Source: Terribacillus saccharophilus (lineage in GTDB: Bacteria > Bacillota > Bacilli > Bacillales > Amphibacillaceae). Taken from it: a DNA stretch of 64,000 nucleotides. The notes under the pieces were generated by a model. It was given only the letters and a program-made list of their open reading frames with translations, ran no database searches and was not told where the DNA came from. Below are positions 1 to 8,498 of this stretch, one piece after another. How positions within the stretch are numbered: the stretch's first letter is position 1; each line of letters opens with the position of its first letter. The DNA is taken from the NCBI GenBank assembly GCA_900110015.1, contig FOCD01000001.1:620001-684000 (forward strand). Reading direction: 5' to 3'. The position numbers were made by a program, and so were the translations under genes.

Positions 1-2
1 TG

Positions 3-575
3 TACAGCAACATCAACCAAGTGATCAACGTTACGATGATGATTTGTATTCCGTGGGCGCTGTTTCTTTACTTTTTCGCCACCGAATTGACAGGTTTATT
101 TTATCACTCGGAGGAAGCAGGGCTTCTTATTCAGAAGATGATCTTCTGTTTTATGCTCAGCTATTTACAGATTCCGCTGCAGGCCGTGCTAATTGGAATT
201 GGGAAAAGCAGTGTCGTACTATACAACAATCTGATTGCAGCGCTTGCCAGTCTTTTAATGATTTACTTTGTTGCTTCTCAGCCGAGCATGGGTGTAAATG
301 GAGTTATACTCGGTCTGAACTTGGGAGAAGTGCTTGGCACAGTACTTCATTTTGCAAGTTTATACCAGGCTGTACGCTTTCCCTTTAGCTTTGCCAGGTT
401 TTATAAGCTCCTTATTGCCATCGTTTGTATGGCATCATGTGCGATCTTCCTTTATATGACACTGGACTCGTACATTTCGAATGGTTATGTGCTGCTTAGC
501 AGTGTATTGCTCGTTTCTGCCAGTTTCTATATGCTCCTTCTTCACAGATTCCGACTGTTCAAACAAGAGCTGTAA
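3..575 (+). CDS. SpoVB/MurJ-like polysaccharide flippase, C-terminal part (5' end outside window)
   Basis: The open frame enters from the left edge and runs to TAA at 573-575, giving about 190 residues. They contain roughly five or six hydrophobic spans separated by short basic loops, ending in RFRLFKQEL. The composition and the motif region LSYLQIPLQAVLIGIGKS resemble the C-terminal half of MOP-superfamily lipid-linked oligosaccharide flippases such as SpoVB, which act in the cytoplasmic membrane during cortex or cell-wall synthesis. The apparent GTG start at position 21 is an artefact of the window edge; the real start lies upstream. Which SpoVB paralogue this is cannot be told from the fragment. 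Confidence 0.65.
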   Translation, partial: YSNINQVINVTMMICIPWALFLYFFATELTGLFYHSEEAGLLIQKMIFCFMLSYLQIPLQAVLIGIGKSSVVLYNNLIAALASLLMIYFVASQPSMGVNGVILGLNLGEVLGTVLHFASLYQAVRFPFSFARFYKLLIAIVCMASCAIFLYMTLDSYISNGYVLLSSVLLVSASFYMLLLHRFRLFKQEL

Positions 576-640
576 CAGAATCATGCTTGAAGCCGATAAT
601 TCCGCTGGGTTATACTTATACTAGTAATTGAGGTGAAGAA

Positions 641-1861
641 ATGTATAAACTATTAACACATAATGACCTGGACGGTGTCGGCTGCGGTATTTTAGCTACA
701 CTTGCTTTTGGAGAGGATGTTGAGATCCGCTATAATTCCATCAGCAGTCTGAATGAAGAAGTAAAGAAATTCCTAGCCGATGAAACACAGCATGAGAGAG
801 CACTTTGGGTAACTGATTTGGCTGTGAACGAAGAAAATGAAGCTGCTATCAGCACTTTCATCAAATCTGGCGGAAAAGCCCGGCTTGTGGACCATCACAA
901 AACAAGTGAGCACTTGAATGCCCATGATTGGGCATGGATTGCGACAAAGGAAGAAGATGGAACTCCTACGTCAGCTACAAGTATGTTATACGACGTTCTT
1001 GTCAAAGAAGGATATCTAGAAAAAACCAAGGCAGTAAGCGAATTTGTCGAGCTTGTTCGCCAATACGATACATGGGAATGGGAGAAAAGAAATAATGAAG
1101 CTGCCAAGCAGCTAAACGCACTTCTCTTCCTCCAAAGCATCGAAGAATTTGCAGATGAGATGATACAACGTCTGCAGCATAATGATACATTCGTTTTCAG
1201 CGACTTGGAGGAGAAATTACTTCAAGTACAAGACGCTCAAACAGCACGCTATATTCGCAAGAAAAGGAAACAAGTTGTTCCTATTAAGACAGATACATAT
1301 CTAGCTGGAGTTGTTCATGCAGAATCATATCTCTCTGAATTGGGTAATGACCTAGGCAAGACGTTCCCTCATCTTGATTTAATCATTATGATTATGATGG
1401 GCACCAAACGGATGAGCCTTCGCACAATTCATGATGATGTGGATGTATCTGCTTTTGCAGGCAACTACGGCGGAGGCGGTCATCAGAAAGCTTCTGGAGC
1501 TTCCCTGACTGAGGAAGCATTCGATTTATTTGTAAAAAATGCGTTCGACTTGCAAACATTGCGACCTGATGCGGTAGATAACAAATATAATGTCCCAGAG
1601 AACGATCTTGGGACGCTGTATGTAAATGAGCAGAATGACAAGTTCCTCATTGTGCAGCAAAACCGCAAATTTTATATTATGAAAAATCAGCAGCCCGCAG
1701 ACATCGGATTTGATTCCTTTGAGGAAGCTGAGAAGCATCTGAAGCGGGAGGAGCTTGCTTTCCTCGTTACAGATCATCGCTATGTAAAATACTTGAGCGA
1801 ACGCGTGAAGAAACAAGATATCATCGTGAATCAGCCAATCCAAAAAAATCAAGAAAACTAA
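641..1861 (+). CDS. nrnB: DHH-family oligoribonuclease NrnB-like
   Basis: This 406-residue cytoplasmic phosphoesterase of the DHH/DHHA1 family probably degrades short RNA oligonucleotides from the end, completing mRNA turnover. Visible motifs are the N-terminal THNDLDGVGC metal site (about residues 6-15), VTDLA (about 58), the DHH triad in VDHHKTSEH (about 88) and the DHHA1 signature GNYGGGGHQKASGA (about 277). Length and motif order match B. subtilis YngD/NrnB (about 400 residues) rather than the shorter NrnA. The ATG follows GAGGTG by five bases. It stands alone, with a flippase gene 65 bp upstream and a strong terminator directly after its stop. Family assignment is firm; the NrnB sub-assignment is by memory of motif layout. 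Confidence 0.8.
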   Translation: MYKLLTHNDLDGVGCGILATLAFGEDVEIRYNSISSLNEEVKKFLADETQHERALWVTDLAVNEENEAAISTFIKSGGKARLVDHHKTSEHLNAHDWAWIATKEEDGTPTSATSMLYDVLVKEGYLEKTKAVSEFVELVRQYDTWEWEKRNNEAAKQLNALLFLQSIEEFADEMIQRLQHNDTFVFSDLEEKLLQVQDAQTARYIRKKRKQVVPIKTDTYLAGVVHAESYLSELGNDLGKTFPHLDLIIMIMMGTKRMSLRTIHDDVDVSAFAGNYGGGGHQKASGASLTEEAFDLFVKNAFDLQTLRPDAVDNKYNVPENDLGTLYVNEQNDKFLIVQQNRKFYIMKNQQPADIGFDSFEEAEKHLKREELAFLVTDHRYVKYLSERVKKQDIIVNQPIQKNQEN

Positions 1862-1863
1862 TA

Positions 1864-1899
1864 AAAAGGCGGAAGACACTTAAGTGTTTTCCGCCTTTT
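1864..1899. terminator. Bidirectional intrinsic terminator between nrnB and a small minus-strand gene
   Basis: AAAAGGCGGAA (1864-1874) pairs with TTCCGCCTTTT (1889-1899), with an inner ACAC/GTGT stem. A U-run follows on both strands, so it can serve nrnB and the convergent small gene at 1902-2051. Confidence 0.85.
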
Positions 1900-1901
1900 C
1901 T

Positions 1902-2051
1902 TTATGGTCCCTCAGCAGTCGCAATAGCTCGTTCTATCAAAAGAATATCATCATGAATTAAGCTTCGAATTTGTGGTTCAGGACATCTCTTATACTCATC
2001 CTCCAGCCGTTTCAGTTCTGCGTAGAATATATCCATCTCTGTAAAATGCAT
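1902..2051 (-). CDS. Small acidic hypothetical protein, 49 residues
   Basis: This short reading frame starts at ATG (2049-2051) and stops at TAA (1902-1904). The ATG lies eight bases after a clean GGAGG ribosome-binding site. The product starts MHFTEMDIFYAELKRLEDEY and ends in IERAIATAEGP; it is rich in Glu, Asp, Arg and Leu, looks helical, and has one Cys and no signal or membrane segment. A bidirectional terminator lies just beyond its stop. I do not recognise the family. The good ribosome-binding site, the non-repetitive amphipathic product and the perfectly placed terminator support a real gene, despite its small size. Confidence 0.55.
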   Translation of the reverse strand: MHFTEMDIFYAELKRLEDEYKRCPEPQIRSLIHDDILLIERAIATAEGP

Positions 2052-2145
2052 GATTTCGGCCTCCAAATGGCTTTTTTATTATATATGCCGAATGCAGCAG
2101 AAAATATACATCTTATGTAATATATTAATAGTTGTTGCAACAAGT

Positions 2146-2174
2146 GAACTATGGTAGAATCTCTAACATAGTTC
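2146..2174. promoter_or_regulatory. Inverted repeat upstream of brnQ
   Basis: GAACTATG (2146-2153) and CATAGTTC (2167-2174) are perfect 8-bp arms around a 13-bp spacer, about 75 bp before the brnQ start. It could be a repressor site or a leader hairpin. No regulator is identified. Confidence 0.35.
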
Positions 2175-2200
2175 AAATAGTTTTAATATTTTTTCTATTA

Positions 2201-2215
2201 AATTATCTGATTAAT
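2201..2215. promoter_or_regulatory. Possible CodY-type box upstream of brnQ
   Basis: AATTATCTGATTAAT matches the known CodY consensus AATTTTCWGAAAATT at about 11 of 15 positions and lies 34 bp before the brnQ start. Branched-chain amino-acid transporters are typical CodY targets in Bacillaceae. The match is partial in an AT-rich leader, so this is only a suggestion. Confidence 0.25.
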
Positions 2216-2248
2216 TAGAAATCGATTGTCATCTTGGAGGTAATCACT

Positions 2249-3598
2249 GTGAAAAAATCTATTCCGTTTTCTTATGTTATCGTAACAGGATTCATGTTAT
2301 TTGCATTGTTTTTTGGAGCAGGTAATTTAATCTTCCCTGCTTTGCTCGGTCAGAGTTCTGGTACAAATGTTATGACTGCTAATCTTGGGTTTATCGTTAC
2401 CGGTGTAGGCTTACCGCTGCTCGGTATACTGGCTTTTGGGTTTTCTGGTAAAAATGATTTGCAAGATTTAGCCAGCCGGGTTCATCCTCTTTTCGGCTTT
2501 GTATTCACTATCGTTCTGTATTTGTCTATTGGTCCGCTTTTTGCACTGCCGCGTACAGGTACTGTGTCATATGAGATTGGCATCCAGCCTTTCTTAAGTG
2601 ACAATGCCGGATCGTTGCCTTTGATTATATATTCCGTCTTGTTCTTCGGGATTACTTGTTTCTTCTCTTTAAAACCGACCAAGATTGTCGATATAGTCGG
2701 GAAATACTTGACACCTGCTTTGCTGATTACCATTGCAGTATTAATCATTACTGTACTGGTCAATCCGTTAGGCAGTCCGCAGGAACCAACGGAAGCATAC
2801 AACAGCAACGCATTCTTCAAGGGATTCCAAGAAGGTTACTTGACGATGGATACATTGGCAGCGTTCGTCTTTGGAATAATTGTCATCAATTCTGTGAAAA
2901 ATATCGGAGTTACCGATCGCAAAGCAATTCTTGGATTCACATGGAAAGCTGGCTTGATCGCCGCAGCACTACTTGCTTTGATCTACACTTCCATATCCTA
3001 TCTTGGTGCAACAAGTGTAGCTGGAATAGGTTTGATGGAAAACGGCGGTACCGTACTAGCAGGAGTTTCAGAAATCTATTATGGAAGATTAGGCAACGTC
3101 TTGCTTGGTTTGATTGTACTAGGTGCTTGCTTAACGACTAGTATCGGTTTGGTAACAGCTTGCAGTAGTTACTTCAGCCGTCTGCTTCCCAAAGTTTCTT
3201 ATTCTGTTATTGCTATCGTGCTTTCTTTATTCAGCGCTGTCGTTGCAAATGCCGGATTAGCGAACATCATCGCATTCAGTGTACCGGTCTTGACCATCAT
3301 CTATCCACTGGCGATTGTTCTGATTTTCCTGACTTTCCTGCACGATGCTTTTAGTGGCAGCAGAGCCGTCTACTTGATCAGTCTGCTTTTCACTTTTGCA
3401 GTCAGTTTGATGGAAGGCTTAAACGCTGCCAAACTCCCTATACCTGGAGTACAGAAATTTTTAACAGACAATCTGCCAATGTATAGCTTAGGTCTTGGCT
3501 GGCTTATACCAGCAATTATTGGAGCGGTTATCGGGTATATCATTTACCTAGTTACAAAACCAAATCAGAGTGAAGTTAGAAATGCAGATACAAGATAA
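2249..3598 (+). CDS. brnQ: Branched-chain amino acid transport carrier BrnQ
   Basis: This Na+- or H+-coupled importer of leucine, isoleucine and valine belongs to the LIVCS family. The 449-residue product has about 12 hydrophobic helices, starts VKKSIPFSYVIVTGFMLFAL and carries the family signature FALFFGAGNLIFP near residues 20-32, plus GPLFALPRTGTVSYEIG near 95. I chose GTG at 2249 because it lies seven bases after TTGGAGGT; the longer frame would begin inside that site. It is monocistronic, bounded by a long leader holding an inverted repeat and a CodY-like box, and by an 18-bp terminator stem. Import of these amino acids fits with ilvE elsewhere in the window. Confidence 0.93.
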   Translation: MKKSIPFSYVIVTGFMLFALFFGAGNLIFPALLGQSSGTNVMTANLGFIVTGVGLPLLGILAFGFSGKNDLQDLASRVHPLFGFVFTIVLYLSIGPLFALPRTGTVSYEIGIQPFLSDNAGSLPLIIYSVLFFGITCFFSLKPTKIVDIVGKYLTPALLITIAVLIITVLVNPLGSPQEPTEAYNSNAFFKGFQEGYLTMDTLAAFVFGIIVINSVKNIGVTDRKAILGFTWKAGLIAAALLALIYTSISYLGATSVAGIGLMENGGTVLAGVSEIYYGRLGNVLLGLIVLGACLTTSIGLVTACSSYFSRLLPKVSYSVIAIVLSLFSAVVANAGLANIIAFSVPVLTIIYPLAIVLIFLTFLHDAFSGSRAVYLISLLFTFAVSLMEGLNAAKLPIPGVQKFLTDNLPMYSLGLGWLIPAIIGAVIGYIIYLVTKPNQSEVRNADTR

Positions 3599-3626
3599 TA
3601 TGACATTGCATAAATGTTAATTTAAT

Positions 3627-3670
3627 ACATCAAAAAACGCCTGGAATCATATCCAGGCGTTTTTTGATGT
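3627..3670. terminator. Bidirectional terminator between brnQ and the GH3 gene
   Basis: An 18-bp perfect stem (3627-3644 with 3653-3670, core ACGCCTGG/CCAGGCGT) has an 8-base loop and flanking A/T runs on both strands. It serves the convergent genes on either side. Confidence 0.92.
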
Positions 3671-3703
3671 CATTATAAAGCTATAAGTTATGCAGGTATT
3701 ATA

Positions 3704-5959
3704 CTAGTTATTGAGTGACTGTATAAATTCGTCCAATTCCTTGTCTGTGAACTGCCCTTGTGAAAAGATAATAAGCCCTCTGAGTGGCAAATCGCTCAGC
3801 ATTGGAAACATCATCTTATCTACATTTTCCTCATCTTCAGGAATCAATACTAATTTTCCTCGCAGTGATAAAAGCAATTCCTCCATCTTGTCTTGATTTT
3901 GCGGGTCGTCGAGTACATCTGATACTGTGCTGTTTCTGTCGTAAACCATCTTAGGTGCAACTGTTTCTGTAACCTCAACTGTTTCACTCAAATGAATCGC
4001 TTCAGAAGAGCTTCCTACCAGAATATCAAAGCTACCTGTCTCTACACGCCATGCATGCTGTTCCGGGTCATAGAATGAAAAGGCTCTGGGATCCAACTCA
4101 ATAGTCACTGTCTTACTCTCTCCGGGTGCAAGCAACACTTTTTCGAATCCTTTAAGTTCTTTAACGGGACGAACATTACTGCTTTCTCGATCCGAAATAT
4201 ACACTTGTGCCACTTCTTTACCTGCTCGCTTACCTGTATTTTTCAAGGTGAAGCTTATATTCAATGTATCAGAGTCTTGAAGCTTGTTAGCAGAAAGCTT
4301 CAAGTTATCATACTGAAACTCTGTATAAGATAGACCATAGCCGAATGGGTATAAAACTGGCATGTTTTTCTTCTCATAATAGCGATACCCTACAAAAATA
4401 CCTTCCTGATAAACTACGCGATTTTTCTCTTGATTAAAATTGAGGTAGCTTGGTGTATCTTCTAGCTTTAACGGAAAAGTCTCAGTAAGCTTTCCAGAAG
4501 GATTTTCTTCTCCATAGAGAATCTTAGTAATCGCTCCTCCAACAGCTTGGCCACCTAGGTAGATTTCTACTATCCCGTCTACCTGGTCACGCCACGGCAT
4601 TTCTACTGGAGATCCGTTAGATAATACGACAATTACATTTTGATTTTTAGCAGTAATTCGTTTAACAAGAAGTTCTTGGTTTTCAGGCAAACGGAGATGC
4701 AGCTTATCAAAACCTTCTGATTCAAATTCCTCTGACAAACCTAAGAAAAGAATTACTTTGTCCATTGATTCAGCTGCTTTTTCAGCTTCTTTAATAAGCT
4801 GTTCTTGCTCGTCTTTTCCGTCGATACTATAACCACGAGCAAATTGAATGTTCTCTCCTGCCTTTTCTTGTAACTTATCAAGCGGAGTATCTAGCTTAGT
4901 AGGATTTACTTGAGAGCTTCCTCCGCCGCGATACCGCACGTTGTCAGCGAGGTCTCCGATTATAGCCACCTTATCTGTTGTGTTTAGCGGCAGAATATTC
5001 TTCTCATTACGAAGCAAAACAATGCTTTCAGTTGCGATTTCCTCTGCTAGGGCATGATGTTCGTCTTGGTTATAAGTTTTCTCCAGTTTTACGGCAGTTG
5101 TTTTAAACAGGATTCTCAAATAGGCAGCCAACCGTTCGTCCAATACACGTTCGTCTAATTCTCCAGCTTCTATAGCTAGTTTTATTTTCTCATCGGAAAG
5201 GCCACCTGTAGGGGGCATTTCAACAGCAAGACCTGCCTTCAAAGCTTGTACCCGGTCGTCAACTGCTCCCCAATCCGAAACAACAAATCCTTCAAATTTC
5301 CAATCGTCATGCAATATTTGCTGAAGCAGTTCTTCATGCTCTGAAGCATAATAACCATTTAACTTGTTGTATGCAGTCATTACCGTCCACGGCTGCGCTT
5401 TCTTTATAGCCTTTTCAAATGCAGGATAATATATCTCATGCAGTGTTCGTTCATCGACAATCGTATCAACTTCCATGCGGCGGTATTCTCTGTTGTTTGC
5501 GGCAAAATGCTTAACGGACGTTCCTACGCCTTTAGCTTGCATGGCCTTTATATAATCTACAGCAAGCTCTCCAGCTACATAAGGATCCTCTGACAAGTAT
5601 TCGAAGTTCCTTCCTCCTAGTGGTGAACGTTTTATATTGACACCAGGACCCAATACTATCTGTACATCAGCCGCCAATGCTTCATCTGCGATTGCATTGC
5701 CCAATTTAGCTACAAGTTCTCGATCCCAGGAAGATGCATAGGCAGCTGGTGCAGGGAAGCACGTTGCCGCCTCACTCTCTGACATCGCGATAATATCCTC
5801 TCCAGACTTTCTAAGCCCATTGGGACCATCTGAAAAGCGCATCGATGGAATAGATAATCTCTCTAATGATTCTGTTTCCCAAAAATTAGTTCCAGAGCAA
5901 AATCTTACTTTCTCTTCTAATGTCATTTTTCCTATAATATCGTCTATATTGTTGTTCAT
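3704..5959 (-). CDS. Glycoside hydrolase family 3 beta-glucosidase, cytoplasmic
   Basis: This 751-residue enzyme should release terminal glucose (or a related sugar) from beta-linked oligosaccharides or glycosides. Domains: GH3 N-terminal barrel (about 10-300) with substrate-binding SVKHFAANN (K150, H151) and nucleophile D229 in FVVSDWGAVDDR; GH3 C-terminal alpha/beta domain (about 315-545); an Fn3-like domain (about 585-660) with AGKEVAQVYISD; then an unfamiliar acidic tail of about 80 residues. No signal peptide is present, so it acts inside the cell on imported or phosphate-free glycosides. The ATG follows a GGAG-type site. No sugar transporter is adjacent. An inverted repeat lies 28-54 bp upstream of the start. 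Exact substrate is not predictable. Confidence 0.88.
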   Translation of the reverse strand: MNNNIDDIIGKMTLEEKVRFCSGTNFWETESLERLSIPSMRFSDGPNGLRKSGEDIIAMSESEAATCFPAPAAYASSWDRELVAKLGNAIADEALAADVQIVLGPGVNIKRSPLGGRNFEYLSEDPYVAGELAVDYIKAMQAKGVGTSVKHFAANNREYRRMEVDTIVDERTLHEIYYPAFEKAIKKAQPWTVMTAYNKLNGYYASEHEELLQQILHDDWKFEGFVVSDWGAVDDRVQALKAGLAVEMPPTGGLSDEKIKLAIEAGELDERVLDERLAAYLRILFKTTAVKLEKTYNQDEHHALAEEIATESIVLLRNEKNILPLNTTDKVAIIGDLADNVRYRGGGSSQVNPTKLDTPLDKLQEKAGENIQFARGYSIDGKDEQEQLIKEAEKAAESMDKVILFLGLSEEFESEGFDKLHLRLPENQELLVKRITAKNQNVIVVLSNGSPVEMPWRDQVDGIVEIYLGGQAVGGAITKILYGEENPSGKLTETFPLKLEDTPSYLNFNQEKNRVVYQEGIFVGYRYYEKKNMPVLYPFGYGLSYTEFQYDNLKLSANKLQDSDTLNISFTLKNTGKRAGKEVAQVYISDRESSNVRPVKELKGFEKVLLAPGESKTVTIELDPRAFSFYDPEQHAWRVETGSFDILVGSSSEAIHLSETVEVTETVAPKMVYDRNSTVSDVLDDPQNQDKMEELLLSLRGKLVLIPEDEENVDKMMFPMLSDLPLRGLIIFSQGQFTDKELDEFIQSLNN

Positions 5960-5986
5960 AACTCTCCTCCGTTCGTATCATTATTT

Positions 5987-6013
5987 TTTACCCATAAATG
6001 AGAAATGGGTAAA
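5987..6013. promoter_or_regulatory. Inverted repeat in the GH3 gene leader
   Basis: TTTACCCAT (5987-5995) and ATGGGTAAA (6005-6013) are perfect 9-bp arms separated by 9 bp, just upstream of the beta-glucosidase start. This spacing suits a dimeric repressor operator, or a short leader hairpin. No dedicated regulator gene is adjacent. Confidence 0.4.
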
Positions 6014-6176
6014 CCTGTCTGCGTATTGAAACCTCAGAGTAATCTTGAATGGTATACGTTTGAAAGAGAATCACGATAATATACTCAACTTAATAAAAGC
6101 AAAACTTTGGATTTATTATTCATTAGAATTTATAAGTTGCAAGCACAAAGATAAATGATTGATGCATACTAATAGT

Positions 6177-6210
6177 TATAAAAAAATAGCTCAACCAATT
6201 AGTTGAGCTA
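6177..6210 (-). terminator. Terminator of the GAF/HD-GYP gene
   Basis: TAGCTCAAC (6187-6195) pairs with GTTGAGCTA (6202-6210). On the minus strand the stem is followed by a U-run, 44 bp after the GAF/HD-GYP stop. Confidence 0.85.
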
Positions 6211-6253
6211 CCTAGATATAATTTCTTTAAACTATAAATGAACATTGAAGCTA

Positions 6254-7384
6254 TCACACAGCATCTGTTTTAGGGAATGATTGCAAATCATAAGAGCAAT
6301 TTTCAAGAATTTCAATAAAGATGTCAACAATGTCTGCATCAAACAGGCTGCCTTTGCAACGAATCAATTCAGCGGCGGCCTCTCGTACTGACATTCCTTC
6401 ACTATAGGTGCGTACCGTTGTCATCGCGTCAAATGCATCCGCCACGCCTACTATGCGGGCAAATAACGGAATCTCTTCGCCTTTCAGCTGCTTTGGATAA
6501 CCGCTGCCATCCATCCTTTCATGATGGAGCATTGCTGTATCAATTGATTTCTGAAAGAAACGGTTTGGCTGAATAGCGGAAAGGATACGGGCACCAATTT
6601 CAGTATGCGTTTTCATCAACTCGTATTCGCTTTCAGTTAATCCGGTTGTCTTACGTAAAATTCGGTCTTCGATACCGATTTTTCCGATATCGTGCAAAAT
6701 AGCTGCCTGATATAATTCAAAACAATCTTGAGCATCCAGCTTCATTCTTTTTCCGATCAGCCAGGCATAGCGAGCGACCCTCTCTGAATGCCCCTTCGTC
6801 AGCGGGTCACGTGCATCAAGTGCTTCTGCAAGCATACGAATCATACTGACAAACATCTTGTAGAGTTCATCGTACATTTGACTATTATGTAAAGATAAAG
6901 CTGACTGCTCCGCCAGTATGACAGCAAGCTCTCTGTCTCTAGTGTCGAAGTGACCTCCATCTTTTTTATCATTCAGTTGAATAGCTCCTATAATTTGCCC
7001 TTTCGCCAAAAGCGGTACAGTAAGGATGGAAGTGCTACGTGGGCTGAGATATGCTACAGAACTATTGATAACATTCTCCGTATCAGTTATCAATTCTGCC
7101 TCACCAGTCTTAACGACTTTTCCAACGATACCTTCCCCAATTGAAAGCGTGGACGTAGGCAGTGATTCAGTTGAAGTCCCGCTGGACGCTTTCGCTACTA
7201 TCTGGTTCTTCTCTTTTTCAAGCACCCATAATGTTGCCTCTTTTGCTTCCGCAATCATTACCATTTGATCTAGGATCCCCTGGAAAATATCTTGCAGATC
7301 AATTGCGGCATTCAATTCCTTCAGGGCTTCTAGCAGTTTTGATAATTCTTTCACTTTTGACTCAAGCTTTGTAATAGTTGTCAA
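6254..7384 (-). CDS. GAF domain plus HD-GYP phosphodiesterase/metal-dependent phosphohydrolase
   Basis: The 376-residue soluble protein joins an N-terminal coiled region, a GAF sensor domain (about 20-165) and an HD-GYP domain (about 175-365). HD-GYP motifs are intact: GHSERVARYA, HDIGKIGI, HHERMDGSGYP and DAFDAMT. Canonical HD-GYP enzymes hydrolyse cyclic di-GMP; a GAF partner suggests control by a small molecule or redox signal. The predicted start is TTG at 7384, preceded by a GAGGA site at suitable spacing; no better in-frame ATG exists upstream. It is transcribed alone and divergently from the aldo-keto reductase, and ends at a clear terminator. The ligand is unknown. Confidence 0.88.
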   Translation of the reverse strand: MTTITKLESKVKELSKLLEALKELNAAIDLQDIFQGILDQMVMIAEAKEATLWVLEKEKNQIVAKASSGTSTESLPTSTLSIGEGIVGKVVKTGEAELITDTENVINSSVAYLSPRSTSILTVPLLAKGQIIGAIQLNDKKDGGHFDTRDRELAVILAEQSALSLHNSQMYDELYKMFVSMIRMLAEALDARDPLTKGHSERVARYAWLIGKRMKLDAQDCFELYQAAILHDIGKIGIEDRILRKTTGLTESEYELMKTHTEIGARILSAIQPNRFFQKSIDTAMLHHERMDGSGYPKQLKGEEIPLFARIVGVADAFDAMTTVRTYSEGMSVREAAAELIRCKGSLFDADIVDIFIEILENCSYDLQSFPKTDAV

Positions 7385-7618
7385 AACGCTTCCTCATTTC
7401 CCTGAACTCATACTTCCGTCATGGTACGTTCTTCCTGATATTCCTTGTTTTAAGTATAAGCGAACAACTGGTAAATTAGAAGCTGTTTTCCTACTAAACT
7501 GCGGCTTTGACTGATATTAATAAATCTATATAGCAATAAGTATATAAAAGAGCTAGCTTAGGACAATCTTTTCCATTTATGCTACGCTGGAAAGTAGAAT
7601 TGGAAAGGAGAAATTATA

Positions 7619-8461
7619 ATGCATAACAATATCCCTACCAAAAAGCTGCACGACGGCACAATTCTTCCTGCTGTAGGTTTCGGCACATACAGCTTGAAAG
7701 GAAGCCAGGGTGTTCAGGCTATACGCAGCGCTATCGATGCAGGTTATCGTCTTTTGGACACAGCTTATAATTATGAAAATGAAGCAACTGTAGGTCAGGC
7801 CATTAAACAACACGGTATTTCACGAGAGGAGATTTTGGTAACTTCCAAGCTTCCAGGCCGATATCATCAGCATGATAATGCTATTACGACTATACAGGAA
7901 TCACTTTACCGCGCTGGTCTCGATTATTATGATCTATATTTGATTCATTGGCCGAATCCAAAACAAGACCATTATGTTGAAGCGTGGCAGGCGCTTCTTG
8001 ATGCTCGAAAATGGGGCTTAATCCGCTCTATCGGTGTGTGCAACTTCCTTCCGGAGCATTTGGAGAGGCTAAAGGCAGAAACTGGTGAACTGCCTGTCAT
8101 CAATCAAATTGAACTGCACCCTTTCTTCAACCAAGAAAAACAAAGACAGTATCATGAAGAAAATGACATTGTAACAGAGTCATGGAGTCCTCTTGGCAGA
8201 AAAACGAATCTGCTTGAGCACCCTTTGCTTTCTGAAATTGCTGAGAATCATGGCAGAACTGTCTCTCAAATTGTACTGCGCTGGCACTATCAGCTAGGGA
8301 GCATCGCTATACCTAAATCCGCTACTCCGAAACGCCAGGTAGAAAATCTCGCTATCTTTGATTTTGAACTGAATCATGCAGATATGGAGAAAATCAACAG
8401 CTTGACGATCTCAGACGGACGGATCGCCGACCAAGATCCAGCGGTTTACGAAGAATTTTAA
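7619..8461 (+). CDS. Aldo/keto reductase
   Basis: This is an NADPH-dependent (alpha/beta)8 reductase of aldehydes or ketones, 280 residues long and cytoplasmic. The catalytic tetrad is complete: D47 and Y52 in LLDTAYNYENE, K77 in VTSKLPG and H110 in YLIHWPNP. The C-terminal cofactor signature IPKSATPKRQVENL is present. It resembles the 2,5-diketo-gluconate/methylglyoxal reductase group (YvgN/YtbE type). The ATG follows GGAAAGGAG closely. Single gene, ended by a strong terminator shared with convergent topB. A general detoxification role for reactive carbonyls is inferred. Confidence 0.9.
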   Translation: MHNNIPTKKLHDGTILPAVGFGTYSLKGSQGVQAIRSAIDAGYRLLDTAYNYENEATVGQAIKQHGISREEILVTSKLPGRYHQHDNAITTIQESLYRAGLDYYDLYLIHWPNPKQDHYVEAWQALLDARKWGLIRSIGVCNFLPEHLERLKAETGELPVINQIELHPFFNQEKQRQYHEENDIVTESWSPLGRKTNLLEHPLLSEIAENHGRTVSQIVLRWHYQLGSIAIPKSATPKRQVENLAIFDFELNHADMEKINSLTISDGRIADQDPAVYEEF

Positions 8462-8498
8462 AAAGAGCGATGTGTGATAGTCACACATCGCTCTTTTT
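8460..8498. terminator. Shared terminator of the aldo-keto reductase gene and topB
   Basis: An 18-bp stem (core GAGCGATGTGTGA with TCACACATCGCTC) has a 3-base loop and U-runs on both strands. It overlaps the topB stop codon. Confidence 0.9.
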
